Source: Natronorubrum thiooxidans (GTDB lineage Archaea; Halobacteriota; Halobacteria; Halobacteriales; Natrialbaceae). From it: DNA of 64,000 bases. Position 1 is the stretch's first letter, and the number at the start of each line of letters is the position of its first letter. Below, piece after piece: positions 61,960 to 64,000 of this stretch. The DNA lies in assembly GCF_900156475.1 (NCBI RefSeq), contig NZ_FTNR01000003.1, positions 242,590 to 306,589 of the forward strand. Direction: 5' to 3'. Under the pieces are notes generated by a model, which searched no databases, had not been told where the DNA came from, and saw nothing but the letters and a program-made list of their open reading frames with translations. Position numbers and translations under genes: made by a program.

Positions 61960-63258
61960 TTACGAGTCGTCGCTCTCGAGTCCCTCGAGTCGGCGGCGAA
62001 CGCTCGCAGCGTGTGCCTCGAGTCCCTCGGCGTCTGCAAGCGTCGTGATCGTCTCGCCAATTTCCTCGAGGCCGTCCGCGGAGAGCCGCTGGACGGTCGT
62101 CGATCGGAGGAACGTTTCGACCGAGAGCCCACCGGTCACGTGTGCATTGCCGTTGGTCGGGAGCACGTGGTTGGTCCCGCTTGCATAATCCCCCGCGGCG
62201 ACGGGCGTGTTCGACCCGAGAAAGACACTGCCCGCACTATCGATGCGCTCGAGAACAGATTCATCGTCGTCGGCGAGGATCGAGAGGTGTTCCGGGGCGT
62301 ATTCTTCGGTAAAGAGGATCGCTTCACTCATCGAGCGGGCCAGTAAAATCCCGCTCGCGTCGTTATCGAGTCCGGCCCGTATTATCTCCTCGCGCTCGCG
62401 CTCATCGACCTGTTCGTCGACGGCCGTAGCAGTTGCCTCGGCCGTCTCTGCATCATCAGTGATAGCGACGACCGACGTGCTGGGATCGTGTTCGGCCTGA
62501 GCGATCAGTTCGGCTGCGACGAGATCCGGATCTGCCGTTTCGTCTGCCACGACGACGATCTCGCTTGGCCCCGCAAGGAAGTCGATTTCGACGTCACCAC
62601 GAACCTCTGCTTTGGCAGCCGTCACCCACTTGTTTCCGGGGCCGACGATCTTCTGGACGCGCGTGATCGTCTCGGTTCCGTAGGCGAACCCGGCGATCGC
62701 CTGTGCGCCTCCCACGCTGTAGACGGCATCCGCGCCGGCAGCGTGGATCGCGGCCAACGTGACCGGGTTCAGTTCGTCAGCCGGGGGTGTGACGACTGAC
62801 ACGTGCTCGACACCTGCCACGACCGCTGGCACGACTCCCATAATCGCACTCGACGGATAGGCGGCCGAACCGCCCGGAACGTAGACACCGACACGCTCGA
62901 GGGGGCGGAACCGACGACCGAGCTCTCGTCCGGGGCCGAACTCATCGCGCCAATCGTCTGGCAGTTGCGCTTCGTGAAACTCCCTGACGTTTTCGACGGC
63001 GGTCTCGATCGCATCCAGGAGCGCTGCATCGAGTTCTTCGTACGCGCGCTCGCAGTCGTCAGTAATCGTGATGTTTCCGAGTTCGACATCGTCGAACTTG
63101 CTCGTGAACTCGCGGATCGCGACATCTCCCTCCTCGCGAACCTGGTCAACGATCTCTCGTACGTCGCCACGGACTGCTTCGATACCGGCGTCTCGATCGA
63201 AGAAGGCAGCGCGGTCACCCGGACCAAGATCTGCGAGGTCTCGCACGTCTACTGTCAT
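61960..63258 (-). CDS. hisD: Histidinol dehydrogenase
   Basis: 432 residues. Zn-dependent enzyme for the last two steps of histidine synthesis. Landmarks: ERVGVYVPGGSAAYPSS, VGGAQAIAGFAYGTETI, GPGNKWVTAAKAEV, AGPSEIVVVADE, EYAPEHLSIL and GNAHVTGGLSVETFLR. Isolated from other his genes. Confidence 0.97.
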   Translation of the reverse strand: MTVDVRDLADLGPGDRAAFFDRDAGIEAVRGDVREIVDQVREEGDVAIREFTSKFDDVELGNITITDDCERAYEELDAALLDAIETAVENVREFHEAQLPDDWRDEFGPGRELGRRFRPLERVGVYVPGGSAAYPSSAIMGVVPAVVAGVEHVSVVTPPADELNPVTLAAIHAAGADAVYSVGGAQAIAGFAYGTETITRVQKIVGPGNKWVTAAKAEVRGDVEIDFLAGPSEIVVVADETADPDLVAAELIAQAEHDPSTSVVAITDDAETAEATATAVDEQVDEREREEIIRAGLDNDASGILLARSMSEAILFTEEYAPEHLSILADDDESVLERIDSAGSVFLGSNTPVAAGDYASGTNHVLPTNGNAHVTGGLSVETFLRSTTVQRLSADGLEEIGETITTLADAEGLEAHAASVRRRLEGLESDDS

Positions 63259-63317
63259 ACCTATCCGTTCGGACGGTGACTGAAAAACGGTTTCCTTCCG
63301 ATGATGTGGCCAGTTCG

Positions 63318-63539
63318 TTACGGCTCGGTGTTCTCGACGTCCCAGACACCAACCGCGTCAAGTGTTGCTCTGATAAACAGATAGACGATGAGCAGGAAGC
63401 CAACGATCGCAAACGGCGCTTGTAGCAGTTCTGCAACGCCCCGCCCGAGGACCAGCTGACTGAATCCGCGGATAAAAAAGCTTAGTATGACGAGTCCGAT
63501 CCCGACCACTGCGAGCTTAACGAACCCCTCTCGATTCAT
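63318..63539 (-). CDS. Small two-helix membrane protein
   Basis: 73 residues with two TM helices (LAVVGIGLVILSFFIRGFSQLVL and LLQAPFAIVGFLLIVYLFIRATL) and short polar ends. Function unknown. It lies 59 bases upstream of hisD in the same direction and may be transcribed with it. Confidence 0.65.
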   Translation of the reverse strand: MNREGFVKLAVVGIGLVILSFFIRGFSQLVLGRGVAELLQAPFAIVGFLLIVYLFIRATLDAVGVWDVENTEP

Positions 63540-63720
63540 ACCTTACTGTTCGACTGTCGCTGCTAAATCGTATCGGTTACTCACTCCATAATAGATCTCA
63601 CCGAGTGACTGACCAACGCGCATCAATCCTGACTCGAGCCGACGGCCTTATATTCTCCAGACACCTACTTGATGGTACGCAGAACGCCTCGCTGGATACG
63701 ACTTCTGGCGACGTTCCGAT
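63540..63720. other. Intergenic, no feature seen
   Basis: Separates the small membrane-protein gene from the putative rRNA promoters. Contains AT-rich tracts near 63575-63600 that may be the promoter of the minus-strand gene. Confidence 0.4.
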
Positions 63721-63765
63721 CCGACGCCCTTAAGTGTATAAGGGAACTCGGATGTAAATGCAAAG
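63721..63765 (+). promoter_or_regulatory. Putative rRNA operon promoter P1
   Basis: GACGCCCTTAAGTGTATAAG followed 28 bases later by AAATGCAAAG has the TTAAGT box and ATGC-type start known from haloarchaeal rRNA promoters. No protein gene begins downstream before the window end. Confidence 0.55.
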
Positions 63766-63776
63766 AAGACGTGATC

Positions 63777-63800
63777 GACGGACCGTTCACCCGGTCCGTC
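63777..63800. other. Stem-loop in the putative rRNA leader
   Basis: GACGGACCG/CGGTCCGTC, a perfect 9-bp stem with loop TTCACC, lies between promoter candidates P1 and P2. Confidence 0.5.
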
Positions 63801-63837
63801 ATCTCGGACGACTCGAGTTCGAAGGGGTTATGTACCC

Positions 63838-63880
63838 CAGACGGCTTATAAATACGTCCGAAGGAAATGAGGATCCTACC
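63838..63880 (+). promoter_or_regulatory. Putative rRNA operon promoter P2
   Basis: CAGACGGCTTATAAATACGT then GAAATGAGG about 20 bases on; a second promoter with a similar layout. A third candidate (CATTTATGTG, 63975-63984) closes the window. Confidence 0.5.
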
Positions 63881-63924
63881 CCTGCGGTCCGCCGTACAGA
63901 TGGGATCTGATGTTAGCCTTGGTA

Positions 63925-63967
63925 GTTCGGTGACGCCTGATCGGTCGTCGATCTGTGGTCACCGAAC
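63925..63967. other. Long-range inverted repeat in the putative rRNA leader
   Basis: GTTCGGTGAC and GTCACCGAAC pair perfectly over 10 bp with 23 bases between; an inner GATCG/CGATC pair extends the structure. It may be a leader fold or processing stem. Confidence 0.5.
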
Positions 63968-64000
63968 GTGGACCCATTTATGTGTGAGTGTGTATTCGAA

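Overview
The window is haloarchaeal chromosomal DNA. Predicted proteins are strongly acidic, secreted proteins carry twin-arginine signals and lipoboxes, and TATA elements (often TTTATA) lie 25-35 nt before start codons, as expected for leaderless transcripts. Archaeal or haloarchaeal markers include Orc1/Cdc6, SRP19, Gar1, GatE, MptE, CetZ, a presenilin-type protease and TrmB. Heavy use of CTCGAG and CTCGAC suits a Natrinema/Haloterrigena-like genus, but the genus is inference.

Layout. 1-3225: tail of a metallo-beta-lactamase protein, a very acidic coiled-coil protein with exact 24-residue repeats, and a divergent HisG-fold protein. 3230-10000: an AT-richer accessory patch holding a tyrosine integrase with a ribbon-helix-helix partner, decayed coding sequence, a DDE transposase gene interrupted by one in-frame amber codon, a lipoprotein and a zinc-finger microprotein. 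10267-33354: mostly housekeeping genes: fumC, a PH-domain pair, bolA, a probable polyhydroxyalkanoate mobilisation pair (3-hydroxybutyrate dehydrogenase and patatin-like depolymerase), cysS, a PAS histidine kinase, presenilin homologue, gar1, srp19, btuF/btuCD, a blue-copper protein, gatE, an Lrp regulator beside an EamA exporter, and a TrmJ-like methyltransferase.

33600-35686 is a replication origin: an AT-rich, CTAG-dense stretch, several origin recognition boxes with the G-string typical of haloarchaea, and orc1/cdc6. After it come a degenerate adenylate-forming protein, a dihydropteroate synthase-like gene with mptE, cetZ, a solute-binding lipoprotein, a PAP2 phosphatase and a photolyase.

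45584-54464 is a sugar-use module on the minus strand: TrmB regulator, carbohydrate ABC transporter (binding protein, two permeases, ATPase), a Gfo/Idh/MocA oxidoreductase, a small Ig-like protein and a TIM-barrel isomerase. The genes read as import, oxidation and isomerisation of a sugar. 54623-63539 holds MscS, two universal stress proteins, two small haloarchaeal proteins, a solo TnpB element (IS1341 type) whose right end meets the stop codon of an aminotransferase gene, dodecin, an IscA-type protein, hisD and a small membrane protein. The last 300 bases look like tandem promoters and leader of an rRNA operon that would begin just outside the window.

No CRISPR array or tRNA gene was recognised. 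Function calls come from reading motifs; no database search was run.
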